NCBI GenBank assembly: GCA_004835665.1
Contig: RBKR01000012.1
Coordinates: 930,001-994,000, forward strand
Direction of reading: 5' to 3'
Origin: Phoma sp. XZ068
Lineage: Eukaryota > Ascomycota > Dothideomycetes > Pleosporales > Didymellaceae
Length of the DNA stretch: 64,000 nucleotides
In this document: one piece after another, positions 10,469-21,169 of the stretch
Numbering within the stretch: position 1 is the first letter of the stretch
How the letters are laid out: every line of letters starts with the position of its first letter
The notes under the pieces: model-generated
Seen by the model: only the letters and a program-made list of their open reading frames with translations
Told to the model about the DNA's origin: nothing
The model's database searches: none
Program-made: the position numbers and the translations under genes

Positions 10469-13144
10469 CTATTGACTTATTTCGTCCAGTTTCTGCCTGA
10501 ACTTTTCTTCAACAACCTTCAGCTGACCTCGTGACGTTGTCATACTTGTCATCAGATAAATCACATTGCCGAGGATGCGGGAATGTATCTGAACCTTGGA
10601 CTGATCGAAGAGAAGGGCATCACGCAGCCCGACAGCGGCTGAGGACGTATAGCCTGCTAACATTAGTATCAACCCTGGTTAGAGACTGGCGATATGTGTA
10701 GCTTACCGGACCCAGACTCGTCTTTCAGTGACACAGCTAACACGGAGCCGAGTGCATTGACATGGTCAACGCGCTTGTGCTTCGAAAGTTCTATGACAAA
10801 GTCTTTCGACCAGAAGCTCCAAAGCTTTTGATCCTGTTTGGGATTGAATGTACCCATTTTCCACGGATTTCGCTGCTTCTCTTCTTCCGTCGGTTCAGCG
10901 CGGGACTGCACGTCATTCCAACCGCGTTTCCCGCCTTTGAATTGATGCCATTTCGGTCCATTCTGGTACTTATCCATTGTTTGGAGACTCACATTGGCAA
11001 CATGACAGCCGATAGGATGCGCAGTGTAGCTGTGACCATGAAGTAGAGCCTCGGACTTCTCATCGCCCCAGAAGGCTTGGAAGATGGAGTCGCTGGCTGC
11101 CGTGATAGAGAGCGGTAGCAGACCACCTGTTAGCAATTTGGCATGGACAGATATGTCCGGGTGAACATCAAGGTAGGAGGCAGACGAGAACCGACCGAGA
11201 CGGTATAAGCCAGTGAAGACCTCATCAAACATGACAGGCAACCCGGTCCATGCGTGCTCGCTCTCCACTACTGGAGGCGCGGTGTCGGAGGATGTGGCGA
11301 AGTTGTAACGACGCACAACGCGTGCAAGGCTCTGCTGGAATAATGGATCCACAAAGATCATGCCGCCGGCGCCAAGAACGACAGGCTCCATGACAAGAGC
11401 ACCGAATTTCCTGCCCTCCTCTTTGACAAGCCTATTGAGCGTCTTCTCGATATATGCTTCGTATCGTGGCGAGGGGCCTCTAGTCTCGAAGTCGAAGATG
11501 TCGTCCTGCTCGGCGAACTGCTGTGCAGGTCCAAATTCCTCCTTCATGCCTACGGGTGGCTCAACGACCCAACGACCTTCCTTTAACTTGAACGTCGGGT
11601 AGTCAAACCAGAAGCCGCGGCCTCGATACCAATCAACTTTCTCGTTGAAGACGCACGGCTCTGATGCGTCCATGGCGCCAATGGTGTCGCCATGATAGCT
11701 GCCCTTGAGTCCCAATACTCCGATAGCCTCCTTGGAGCCATCCCAGCCATAATGCTTGCAGGCTGCACGGACACCCATCTTGATACCAACTTCGGTCGCT
11801 GTGCTTCCGTCATCGGTGTAGAACACTCTGGTCAAGCGGGGGTTCTTCAAGCCTTCAAGCACGTGCTCAGCAAGCTTGAGTGCTGGCTCGTGTGTTGCTC
11901 CTGCAAACATGATATGCCCGTAGCGACCAGCTGCGTACGCTGCTTCGAGTGCCAGACGAGGATTACCGTGTCCCAAACCTGTAGTGGTTATCAGGGTAGA
12001 TTCAGGATCAAACGACGGATAACTTACCTTGTGTCCACCAACTCGCAGAACCGTCGAACGCTGGATACAACATTGACATACCGTCATCAAGCTTTTGGCT
12101 TTCATCGGACTTCGCGGTGCATTTAACTTGGAAATAGTCGCCAAGTGCCGAGTCGAAGACGAGCACATCATCAGCTTTCTCGACAAGCTTGTGTTGTGTG
12201 AAAGGGTGCCAGATCGTTTTATGTGTTCGCGATGCCATACTATCCAAATTCACAATTCGCACTTGGTGTTGATCAATGATGCGTTCTGCAACATTGTAGA
12301 CCTCCACATCTCTGAATACTTCTTGATAATAACTTTTCATCAGCCTCTGCTCCTCAGCTTTAGCCTTGCCGTCAAGGTCATTAGGTATCCAAGGTATATT
12401 GTAAACTGGGATTCCCAGCTTATCAAAGTATTGTTTCAGGTAGTCGCCGTTCTGATACTTGCTTTTATCGTCAAAGCATACAACGGCATTCACATCGTAG
12501 CCTCTTATTATGAGCGACTCAGCAGCAGAGATGGTTGACCCTATGCCTCCAAGCTTGTGGTCACCAACAAGGACTGCCGGGAGTCGCAAGGATCGATATA
12601 TATCCGCCTGAGGCGTTCCTGATGGTCCCGGGCTGAGAACTCCACCAGCAGTCTCTACAATGCCAAATCCCCATTCGTTTGAACTACGGGCATTCGACAA
12701 TGCGCTGTCCTGAAGCCGCTGGGAAAGACGAGAATTGAGCTGATTGTCACTTGGCTGGTGCTATTAGTCGATAGCTTAGATGTCCACAATGTGATTCCTT
12801 ACGATCTCTTTCGAGTCTCGAGCTGCTATGTGAGGACTGACGGGTTCTTTGAACTGGTATAGAGTCGACACAGTTTGCCCTGTGTATCTCTTTACATAGC
12901 TAGCTGTTGTTAGCCATGGTCATCTTCTGCGTAAGGGACAGCAAACTTACTCATCATCGCGGTCGCTACTAGGTCCTGTCGAGACCGGTTTGATATACTG
13001 GACGTGATATTTGGTCTTGTTCAATCCAGTTTTGAGACGCAAGCCAAGGAGGGTAGAGAATACCGTCTTTCCGACATCAGTGTTAGCACCAAATATCTGC
13101 ACCGCAATGTATTTCTTCCATAACCCCGCGGGTACTCTCGACAT
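10469..13144 (-). CDS. bioDA: bifunctional dethiobiotin synthetase / DAPA aminotransferase (BIO3-BIO1 type fusion)
   Basis: Converts KAPA to DAPA (PLP and an amino donor) and then DAPA to dethiobiotin (ATP, CO2): two consecutive biotin steps in one chain. Five exons: 13144-12951, 12899-12803, 12754-12028, 11978-10707, 10653-10469; introns 48-53 nt; 824 residues. The N-terminal synthetase has the P-loop FGANTDVGKT (G19-T27), the YIKPVSTG strand, and ETAGGVLSPGPSGTPQAD. The C-terminal class III aminotransferase has WHPFTQHKL, GLGHGNPRLA, YTDDGSTATEVGIK, LKGSYHGDTIGAMD, VMFDEVFTGLYRLGR, and AKLLTGGLLPLS with the probable PLP lysine. A nearer 3' acceptor at 10675 would give a 32-nt intron; 10654 is preferred because TACTAAT precedes it. 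Likely mitochondrial, as in other eukaryotes. Confidence 0.96.
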
Positions 13145-13534
13145 TCTCGTGACGGGAGGACCAAGTGCGGTGCAATTGATGCGGGACTGCAATGTTTCGT
13201 GGCGGAGATGGGTGTATGTGCTGGGGGATTTGGGTTTCGCCGGCTCAGTCTAGGACGAAAATGGGAAAGCTGGCGTCCTTCGGTCCCTGTTCCTGCATCG
13301 ACGTGCATACACAACAAACTCAACCGATTTCGGACCGTGTCGGTTACTCAAGGTCTTGGAGGGGTTACGGATTGAGTCAATCAGTGTGTCAATCCCCGCC
13401 TTCCGTTCAACAATTGCCTCTTGTGTTGGTGGGTCGAGCAATGCACTTGCCCACTTTTGGAGTTAGTACGCGCTAGTGGTTCAGCTCGGCGAGAGACGAT
13501 ATCTGGATTCCAGTTGGAGCTTTCGACCCTGGTG
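13145..13534. promoter_or_regulatory. divergent intergenic region of the biotin cluster
   Basis: 390 bp between the start codons of the fused bioDA gene and the KAPA synthase gene, transcribed away from each other. A shared promoter is inferred. The bioF frame stays open a little upstream of its ATG, but no earlier in-frame ATG with coding character was seen. Confidence 0.45.
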
Positions 13535-14873
13535 ATGGCAACGAGTAAAGAGATGGAAGACACAGATGGGAAAGGGCCCCTTGATGCCAGAATGAAGTAT
13601 CTGCTTGACAGGCGACGGAAGAACTCAACACTACGCAATCTGACCTTGGCCAAATCCGGTCAGATTGATTTCTCGTCCAACGACTTCCTCTCGCTATCGA
13701 CCGACACTCGTTTGAAGGAAGCATATCTTGCAGAACTTCAAACTTCGCAATTACCCCTCGGCAGTGGTGGATCACGACTCTTGGACGGCAATTCAAATTA
13801 TGCAGAGGCATTAGAACGCGACATTGCTGCATTCCATGGTGCCGAGGCAGGTTTACTCTGGAACAGTGGGTTCGATGCAAATGCTGGCTTCTTCTCCTGC
13901 GTACCGCAGCCTGGCGATGTGATCGTTTTTGACGAACTTGTACATGCGAGTGTACATGATGGAATGCGGCTTTCGAGAGCCGCACAAACGGTGCCTTTCG
14001 AACATAATTCGGTAACAGACCTTCGAAAGGTACTGCAACAAGTAGCTGAGCTGCCAAGCAAATGCAATGTGTTCGTTGCTGTAGAGTCAATCTACAGTAT
14101 GGACGGCGATGTCGCGCCCCTGCAACAGATAGTCGACGCCGTTCTCGAGATCCTGGGCGAGGGACGAGGATACATCGTTGTTGATGAAGCACATTCGACC
14201 GGTGTTTTGGGATTTGAGGGAAGGGGCCTCGTTTGTGATCTTGGCCTGGAGAAGAAAATCTTTGCAAGACTGCATACCTTTGGCAAAGCTTTGGCAGGCA
14301 ATGGTGGTACGTTTTGGAATTGACTGCGCATCAACATTATATGCTGATGACATACTAGCTATCCTCCTTGGCTCTCATACTCTCCGCCACTACCTGATCA
14401 ACTACGCCAGGCCTCTCATTTATACGACCTTTTTGCCATATCCCTCTTTGGCACTTATACGAACTTCGTACGAACTCCTCCGTTCGGGAGGGACGGCGCC
14501 TCTGCAGTCACATCTGCATCACCTGACAGAGTTTCTGTTCAAGGCCATGCATCAGTTACACATCACTTCTGCTGCAGCAAGGAGTATACTGAGCATACCG
14601 AGTGCTTGTCCGCAGTCGCCAATTTTTGCAGTGCAATTGCAGCGCCCAAGAGACCTTGCCCGTTTTCTTCAGGAGAGGGGGATGATGGTCAGAGCGGTTG
14701 TGCCACCCACAGTACCGCATGGAACAGAGAGAGTCAGGATATGCTTGCATGCAGGTAATACGGTTGATGAGGTCGAGAAACTAGTCGGAGCCTTACAGGA
14801 ATGGTGCGAAGAGCACTCCAAAGTAACAGAAGAAAAAGAGCAGAGCTCAGAACAGATGAGAGCTCGGTTGTAA
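13535..14873 (+). CDS. bioF: 8-amino-7-oxononanoate (KAPA) synthase
   Basis: PLP-dependent alpha-oxoamine synthase that condenses pimeloyl-CoA or -ACP with alanine, the first dedicated step of biotin ring assembly. Two exons (13535-14306, 14359-14873; 52-nt intron) give 428 residues. Motifs in order: DFSSNDFLSLS, LGSGGSRLLDGN, the substrate/PLP region VFDELVHASVHDGMRLS, VAVESIYSMDGDVAPL, VDEAHSTGVLGFEGRG, and HTFGKALAGNGA with the Schiff-base lysine. The start at 13535 gives MATSKEMED; a second Met at 13553 is possible. I see no strong presequence; A. nidulans-type BioF may be peroxisomal, but the C-terminus (MRARL) is only PTS1-like at best. Confidence 0.95.
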
Positions 14874-14923
14874 TGTACTGTAAATTCTGTCGCCATTGCA
14901 GGTTGAATGCTAAATCATAAAAT

Positions 14924-16189
14924 CTATGTGGTGGCAGAAGTTTGCTCAGCTTCTTTGACTGATTCAACAACAATGTTCTCGGCCTTGCGCACCTCTCCAA
15001 TCGTCTCTTCCATTGCCATTGGCCTCAAGCCCCATCGTGCGAACATGGCCTTGTCCTCTTCCCAGCCGTTGCAGGCAGTGGTAAGCATCTTCTCACCAGT
15101 GAAGACGGCGTTTGCACCAACCTGGAAGCACATGATCTGCTTCTCCTCGCGCATGGTATGACGACCAGCCGCTAGTCGGATGATTGTCTTTGGCATAACC
15201 AGTCGTGCAGTAGCAATGGTACGGAGGATAGCATCGAAAGAGACTGATTGAGTTTCACCGAGCGGTGTGCCCTTGATAGGTACCAGCGCATTGACCGGGA
15301 AAGACTCGGGGTGTGCAGGGAGCGTTGCAACGGTGTGAACAAGACCAACGTGGTCCTTAGCCTTCTCGCCAAGACCAAGAATACCTCCAGTGCAGACGTG
15401 GATACCCGCTTCCTGGACATTCTGAATGGTCTTCAGACGCTCATCGTATGTTCGTGTTGTGATGACACTGGGGTAGTGCTCACGGCTTGTGTCAACGTTG
15501 TGGTTGTAAGCGGTCAGACCGGCCTGCTTCAGCTCTTTCGCCTGCTCAGCATCCACCATGCCGAGCGTAACGCATGCCTCCATGCCTAATTCCCTAACTC
15601 CTGTGATCATGGCCTTGATGTTCTTCAGGTTCGTCTTGCGGCCTCTCATGTCACGCCATGCAGCACCCATACAAAATCTCGAGCTGCCATTCTCTTTGGC
15701 AACACGTGCAGCTTCCAGTACAGACTCAACAGAGGACAGCTTAGTAGCCTTCAATCCTGTATCGTATCTGCTGGATTGTGCACAGTATGAGCAGTCTTCG
15801 CTGCAGCCACCGGTCTTGATGTTCATCAGAGTACACATCTGTATGGCAGCCGGGTCATGGAAGCGCTGGTGTACTGAAGCCTATGATCGCAATAGTCAGA
15901 AACATCTTGCAATATTGCTGGCAATTGCACATACCGCTGCATAAGTAAGCCTGATCAATGGAGTGTTGTAGATTTCCGCAATCTCCTCTCTTGTCCAGTT
16001 GGTCCTGGGTCCAGCAGCATTGACTGCATCTTCGAATACCGATGATTTCCGTGCAGCCGGTGGGGTAACTTGTTGGGTTTTCGGATCAACTGGTGTGTCC
16101 AAGACGGTGCTGAAGGGACGAACAAATTGCTGTGTACGAGCAGAGTTCAACGCAAGGCCAATTGGCCTCACAAGAGATCTTTGTGCCAT
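14924..16189 (-). CDS. BIO2: biotin synthase
   Basis: Radical-SAM enzyme that inserts sulfur into dethiobiotin in mitochondria, the last biotin step. Two exons (16189-15935, 15880-14924; 54-nt intron, phase 0) give 403 residues. The N-terminus, with RPIGLALNSARTQQFVRPFST, is a mitochondrial presequence. The radical-SAM cluster motif CSEDCSYC gives C111, C115 and C118. YNHNVDTSREHYPSVITT, GGILGLGE and PVNALVPIKGTPLG follow, then RLAAGRHTMREEKQ with an auxiliary-cluster arginine. The stop codons of this gene and bioF lie 50 bp apart, so the pair converges. An in-frame ATG further upstream adds about 35 residues before MAQRSL; 16189 is preferred because the presequence starts there. Confidence 0.96.
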
Positions 16190-16561
16190 TGTGAAGCTTC
16201 CAAACGTGTCTGTGAAAGGTACTTGCGAGACAGTCAACAAATGCCCCTCGGTCAAGCTGGGGGGCAGGTGGGGACGGGCATCCACGGACCTCAATCAGCA
16301 AGCGCTTCATTGGTGGCTGCTTCTGAGACCGCGGACGTGGGGCAACCACCCCTGCCTAGCCAGACCGCGTCCCTGCGCGTCCGCAACACTAGCCGCATCC
16401 AACCAACAATTCACGCATGCATGCAATGTGCGCAGCGCGACGCGACCTCCCATGTGTCGCTTTGAGCTGTTGAGTCTGCTCATCGTCTTTGTCCAGCGTC
16501 TCACTGTTCGGAGCCGCCCAAAGCAGGCTCCGACAACGGCCCCACCATTATCGCCGCTGCG
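16190..16561. promoter_or_regulatory. divergent region between BIO2 and GCP4 gene
   Basis: 372 bp between divergent start codons; no gene of its own is supported. It presumably contains both promoters. Confidence 0.45.
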
Positions 16562-18850
16562 ATGCTCCACGAAATCCTCCTCTCGCTCTCCGGACACCCC
16601 TCAGCACTCTTCGATGTCCAACAAGGCTCCACCCACGTGACCTCGACCGCAAACCGCTTGTTGTCACCACCAGAAGCGGAGTTGTTGGCCTCGATCGGTC
16701 ATCTATCCCGGTTGCACCGCAAGACACGCGACCATGTTGCAAGAGTTGCAAGTTCTCACCCTTCCACTGTTTGCCGAGCGGTAGCTACTGCCATAACCTC
16801 GCATCATCTGGACAAATTTCAATGCACAATCTTGGATGTCGAGACCCAAATCTTGAGGCAGGATGCATCGACTGTTGGAGCTTACAACATTGTACCGCTG
16901 GCGGGCATTGTTGGGGAGTTCTCTGGATGGGTCAGGTTGATGGAATGGCTTTGGGACATTAGCAATTTCATGTTACAGTCAGAATTACCGCCAAAGAGTG
17001 AAAATATCACGCAGAAAACGGCCTCAGGTTCCGAGCTTGTTGACAAGCTGCGAACAGAAGCACATACGGGGTACCCGGACATCGAAGAAGCTGCTCAATA
17101 CTTGGGCAATGTTGCTGAAACAGCATGGTTGCGGCAATTGTCAACATGGCTTCTATATGGCCGTTTGCCCTCCTTTGGCGCATCTGACTTCTTCATTGCA
17201 CAAGAAGACGAGGATTCCGACGATCTCCTTTTCGTAGCTCGAAACAGGCTGCTACCGAAGTTCGTTTCTCGCCAAACCGCGCTGTCCATCATGTTTGTGG
17301 GGAAATCGCTCAATCAGATTCGATCATTGCCATCCACGTCGAAGACAAAAGCTGCAACAACCCAGATATCGGAGCTCGAGCTCCTGCCAGTCCACGTGCA
17401 ACATATTTCTCAAGTAACAACGCCCATCTCCTCCGCGAAGCTATCTGAGGTTGTCGCAAACATTCGGACTTCACTTTCACGCAACCTGCTCCAGCATCTG
17501 TTGCCCCGGGAAAAGATAGTCGAGACACTTAACGTGCTGTATCAATTCTTCCTCCTTGGCCGAGGCGAATTTGCTATGGTGCTAATAGCGGAGGCTGATG
17601 ATAAGTTAGCTTCGCGACACCGTGGTCCACAGTCGACGAAGTCTGGTCAATCTATCAAAAGCTTCCTTCTGAAGGAAGCTGAGATCAACCAAACTCTTGC
17701 CCGTTCACTTTCGGTTTTGTCAACTTTAGGTGGTGAAGATGACCACATCGATGACATACTCGATGCCGCATCAGATGTCTTGCACCTTGACGTGCACAGT
17801 GCCTCAGGCCATCGACCTGGCACGCCTGGGCGTGCGAAGGATGCTGAATCTGCGCTACCGCACATCCCCAACATGTCGTTCGATGAACTATTGCTATCGG
17901 TGCCTGTTTCCCTCAGTATGGACATTCTATCACCCCTGGATTTGTTCATCACCAAGGCTGACATAGATGTCTACTCGTCGATTAACGACTACCTACTTGC
18001 AGTGAGACGGGCTCACCTTCATCTAGCGCAACTATGGCGGCACAGCACGATTCGACGAGACCACCCATGTCCACCAGGTTATCGATACAGCAATTCATCG
18101 CATGGGAAGGCGATACTAAAGCGGCGACGTCAGCGAACGAACCATCGGGCCCGGAATATGCGGAACATTTGGGCGACATGCCGGGCTGCCATCTTCTTCT
18201 TGGCTGAGAGCGAGGCTTACTTCCAAGGAGAAGTTGTACAAGAGTCATTCAAGTCATTTCTGGATTGGGTACAAGGACCAAGGAAATATCAATATAGCGA
18301 GACTCGGCCGACAACGCCAGACAGGCCCTCAACACGAGGGGAAGACGAGACTACAGTGGAGAGTGATGCGCAACAGCAACATGATCCCGAGGCGCTCGCC
18401 TTTGCACATCGTCATTTCCTGGCCTCTGTCGCATACTCACTGCTTATTACAGATGGTGCCTTCACCAAAACGCTGCGCACTTTCTGCACCCATGTGGATG
18501 ACCTCGTCGCCCATATTACGAGACTCCAATCAATCCAGCAAAACCTTGATCTTGAGGAAGATGAAGGGGTTGAAGATTTCTCGCAGAACTACAAGAAAGA
18601 GGAGGCAGATGTGAGCCTGGAGATGGATCGTGCAAGACGGAGACTTGACAGCGACCTCAAGGGGCTGGTTGAGCGTCTAAGAGAGATCGATAGTGAGAGG
18701 ATTGGTGCGAGCGGACCACGACCAATAAACGCTCAAGACGACGACGAAGGCAGGTACGAGCCACTTCGAGTTGGAGGTATCGACCGACTGCTCATGAAGC
18801 TGGACTGGGGTGTAGAGGATGCTGAGGAGGAGCATGACGACCTGTTATAG
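16562..18850 (+). CDS. gamma-tubulin complex component 4 (GCP4-type)
   Basis: Spc97/Spc98-family subunit of the gamma-tubulin ring complex that nucleates microtubules at spindle pole bodies. One exon, 762 residues, which fits GCP4 (the shortest GCP) better than GCP2/3/5/6. The start MLHEILLSLSGHPSALF is the GCP4 signature. The N-terminal GRIP1 region includes YNIVPLAGIVGEFSGW and MEWLWDISNFML; WLLYGRLPS marks the hinge between repeats; the GRIP2 region has LLPREKIVETLNVLYQFFLLGRGEF and, near the end, FTKTLRTFCTHVDDLV. The C-terminus is acidic. No intron is evident, unusual here for a gene this long. Confidence 0.93.
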   Translation: MLHEILLSLSGHPSALFDVQQGSTHVTSTANRLLSPPEAELLASIGHLSRLHRKTRDHVARVASSHPSTVCRAVATAITSHHLDKFQCTILDVETQILRQDASTVGAYNIVPLAGIVGEFSGWVRLMEWLWDISNFMLQSELPPKSENITQKTASGSELVDKLRTEAHTGYPDIEEAAQYLGNVAETAWLRQLSTWLLYGRLPSFGASDFFIAQEDEDSDDLLFVARNRLLPKFVSRQTALSIMFVGKSLNQIRSLPSTSKTKAATTQISELELLPVHVQHISQVTTPISSAKLSEVVANIRTSLSRNLLQHLLPREKIVETLNVLYQFFLLGRGEFAMVLIAEADDKLASRHRGPQSTKSGQSIKSFLLKEAEINQTLARSLSVLSTLGGEDDHIDDILDAASDVLHLDVHSASGHRPGTPGRAKDAESALPHIPNMSFDELLLSVPVSLSMDILSPLDLFITKADIDVYSSINDYLLAVRRAHLHLAQLWRHSTIRRDHPCPPGYRYSNSSHGKAILKRRRQRTNHRARNMRNIWATCRAAIFFLAESEAYFQGEVVQESFKSFLDWVQGPRKYQYSETRPTTPDRPSTRGEDETTVESDAQQQHDPEALAFAHRHFLASVAYSLLITDGAFTKTLRTFCTHVDDLVAHITRLQSIQQNLDLEEDEGVEDFSQNYKKEEADVSLEMDRARRRLDSDLKGLVERLREIDSERIGASGPRPINAQDDDEGRYEPLRVGGIDRLLMKLDWGVEDAEEEHDDLL

Positions 18851-18982
18851 TCACGGCGATCTGCGAGTATACCTTGCTGCCTTCCAAGGCAGCAAAATAA
18901 ACATCATTGTCGGACTACAGCATTCAGCATTCAGCATTCTTGTAAAAGCTACCACTAAAGCAATTCTCGAATTGTGATTGGC

Positions 18983-19559
18983 TCAAAAGCAGAGCACGTC
19001 TGCAACCAAATCACCTGCGTCACCAACACCGTCTCCTATGGCTTTCGCATCCATGGTCTCCTTATCGTATCGTATCCAATTCAGACCCAATGCGAGCAAA
19101 ATGTCCATACCTGGTGCCACTTTCACTACGTTCTCCCTATGCAGCTTGAAGGCGTCGGGCTTCGTTATTGTCATGCCGGGCTTCCCATTAACCAATAGAC
19201 CGAGGTCTCCATCGGAAGACTTGTTCTCAACTTCCACCGAAGGCATATGCTGCCCTAATCCAGGCTCCAACGACAAGACTAACATGGGTTAGACACAGTT
19301 AGGATTCACTGCAGCATTTCACTTACCATATTTGGTGGTTTTGAGTAGCTCCATCTTCAGATTTAAGTGCCAGAGCTTTCTCCCGTCTGGCGCGTGACCT
19401 TGGTACTCTGGACCCTTTCCACTCCAGCTATGCACTTTCTTCACAATCTTCATTACTTCTGGACCATTCGGTAGACTGAGAGTGATAGTCTTCTTGTCTT
19501 CTTCATCGATACACAAGAACGGCTCACCTTGCTTTACCAGCAGGAGACGCGAAGGAAAC
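18983..19559 (-). CDS. unrecognised conserved-looking protein, 5' end unresolved
   Basis: Two exons are clear: from about 19559 to 19327, then 19278-18983 after a 48-nt intron (GTAAGT donor, CTAAC branch, TTAG acceptor). The product reads FPSRLLLVKQGEPFLCIDEE, VKKVHSWSGKGPEYQG, DGRKLWHLNLKMELL, then KPGMTITKPDAFKLHRENVV and VAPGMDILLALGLNWIRYDK. The alternation of beta-strand-like segments recalls tubby-C/LURP-one folds, but I cannot confirm that. No in-frame ATG precedes the first exon. A plausible start (MLEPLSQPGLVLF at 19676) lies one frame away, separated by A6 and G4 runs near 19565-19590. Either a further intron or a frameshift is present. Confidence 0.6.
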
Positions 19560-20141
19560 CTAGTAATGCCCCTTGCTCAGAGACCCTTTTTTGCATTTAA
19601 CGAAAACTGTTTCAGGACGTTGGGCTGTGAAGCTGGCGAAAAGCACAAGTCCTGGCTGCGAAAGTGGTTCGAGCATATTTCTGATGCTGGGCTATTTGAA
19701 AAGACACGAAGGAGATGTAAAACTTGCAGGTTAGACACATCTGTACACGATTGTGTAACCATTTATCATATTCGCACTCTATGACTGTAATGTGGTGTGT
19801 GGCAAGGCTGCACAGCCAGTGTTGAGTGGCTCAGCGGAGATCAGAGCAACCGGAGATCAGAGCAACCGGAGATCAGAGCAATCGGAGATCAGAACAGTAA
19901 GCACTGCTGCATGGCGACATGATAGCTTGACCAAGGGACAGCAGTTTACTTAAAGCCACCCTATTCCTTTCCTAATCTGGTAACTATAGACGCCAAGGAT
20001 GGATGTAACAAGGTTTATCCATTTCGTTTGCCAAGAGCTGGTGATCGGAACAGTGACGACACCTGAGGCGTTACACCAAAATAGTCGCCACCAGTACCTC
20101 GCGGCCGCCGCGACCAATTACAATCCTGTAGTACCTGCAAC
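19560..20141. other. intergenic with tandem repeat
   Basis: Apart from a possible displaced first exon of the previous gene (19560-19676) and the 16-bp tandem repeat at 19835-19898, nothing coding is seen. Confidence 0.5.
19835..19898. repeat. four tandem 16-bp copies (CGGAGATCAGAGCAAC-type)
   Basis: Copies start at 19835, 19851, 19867 and 19883. The first two are identical, the third differs at its last base, and the fourth diverges over the last few bases. The repeat is outside coding sequence and beside a broken gene. Function unknown. Confidence 0.92.
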
Positions 20142-21153
20142 ATGCCCAAGACAAAAGTTGTCATAACGCGAAGATTGATTGAAGAGGCGCAGAGCCTACT
20201 CATTGCACAAGCGGATGAACTTGATGTTGTCCAATCGCGTACTTACTAGGTAGGGTGTGCGCCATGATGGGCAAATGGTATGGCTATTAATTCCGTGCTC
20301 ATAGCCCTGCAGGCGACCATGGCTCCTGAAAAACTCGGAAGGAGCAGCCGGGCTACTAATAGGGGTTTCTGACAGGATAGATGAAGAGCTGCTAGATGCA
20401 GCTGGTAATCAGGTCAAGGTGATTGCTACATTCAGTGCTGGGACTGACCATATTGACCTTGCGGCACTGAAGAAGCGCAGCATTCGCCTCGGCCATATCA
20501 AAGGCTGTGTATCTGATGCAGTAGCGGACGTGGCAATCTTGCTGGTGCTCATGGCGCAAAGGAGAGGAGGTGAAGCGATGTCGATAGTGAGCCCGGGCGA
20601 ATGGCCGAAAATGCCATGGCATCCTCTTCACATGACCGGTCCTCAGATTTGAGGTTTGACTGTTGGCTTCTTGGGTTTTGGTTACATCGCGCAAGCTACA
20701 GTGACGAGAGTTATTGCGTTCGGTGTCCAGCGGATTCTCTACGTTACATCGAAGTCTGGCCAACCAGCACAGGAGGACTATCACGACCTCATTAGGAAAG
20801 CCACGCATGGCCGCACCGTTCCAATTGAGATTGCACGCAATCTAGACCATCTCGCAACCGATAGTGATATCGTGATCGTGGCATGTTCCTTAACCCCAAG
20901 TACCAACCATTTGGTTAATACCGACTTCTTCGACAAAATGAAGAAGACTTCAGTCATTGTCAACATAGCACGAGGCCCGATCGTTGATACAAAGGCGTTG
21001 ATTGAAGTGCTTGGTCAAGGCAAAATCTTTGGTGCAGGTCTTGATGTTATCGAAGACGAGCCAAACATACAAGTCAACCATCCTATATTGACGCAACAGA
21101 ATCTTATTGCTGGATTGGCAGGCGAGGCTACGGTCAACGAGATGAAATTATAA
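20142..21153 (+). pseudogene. broken D-isomer 2-hydroxyacid dehydrogenase (glyoxylate/hydroxypyruvate reductase-like)
   Basis: The family normally reduces 2-oxoacids with NAD(P)H. Recognisable pieces: MPKTKVVITRRLIEEAQ at 20142, PWLLKNSEGAAGLLIGVSD and VKVIATFSAGTDHIDL (about 20325-20460), the nucleotide-binding loop VGFLGFGYIAQ, ACSLTPSTNHLVN, and catalytic-Arg NIARGPIVD. Defects: the first segment ends in stops, and joining it to the next requires a frame change. An in-frame TGA at 20650-20652 falls exactly where family members carry a residue (GPQI-stop-GLTVG). Near 21101 the chain jumps from HPILTQQN straight to LIAGLAGEATVNEMKL, deleting the segment that holds the catalytic His of the usual PHxGSA motif. 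A functional reductase is very unlikely. Confidence 0.88.
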
Positions 21154-21169
21154 CATGTTTCCCGGCAGT

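Noticed and set aside
10654..10706. 32-nt intron using the acceptor at 10675 in the bioDA gene
   Set aside because: It is too short and has its branch point too close. The acceptor at 10654 follows TACTAAT at normal spacing and keeps frame.
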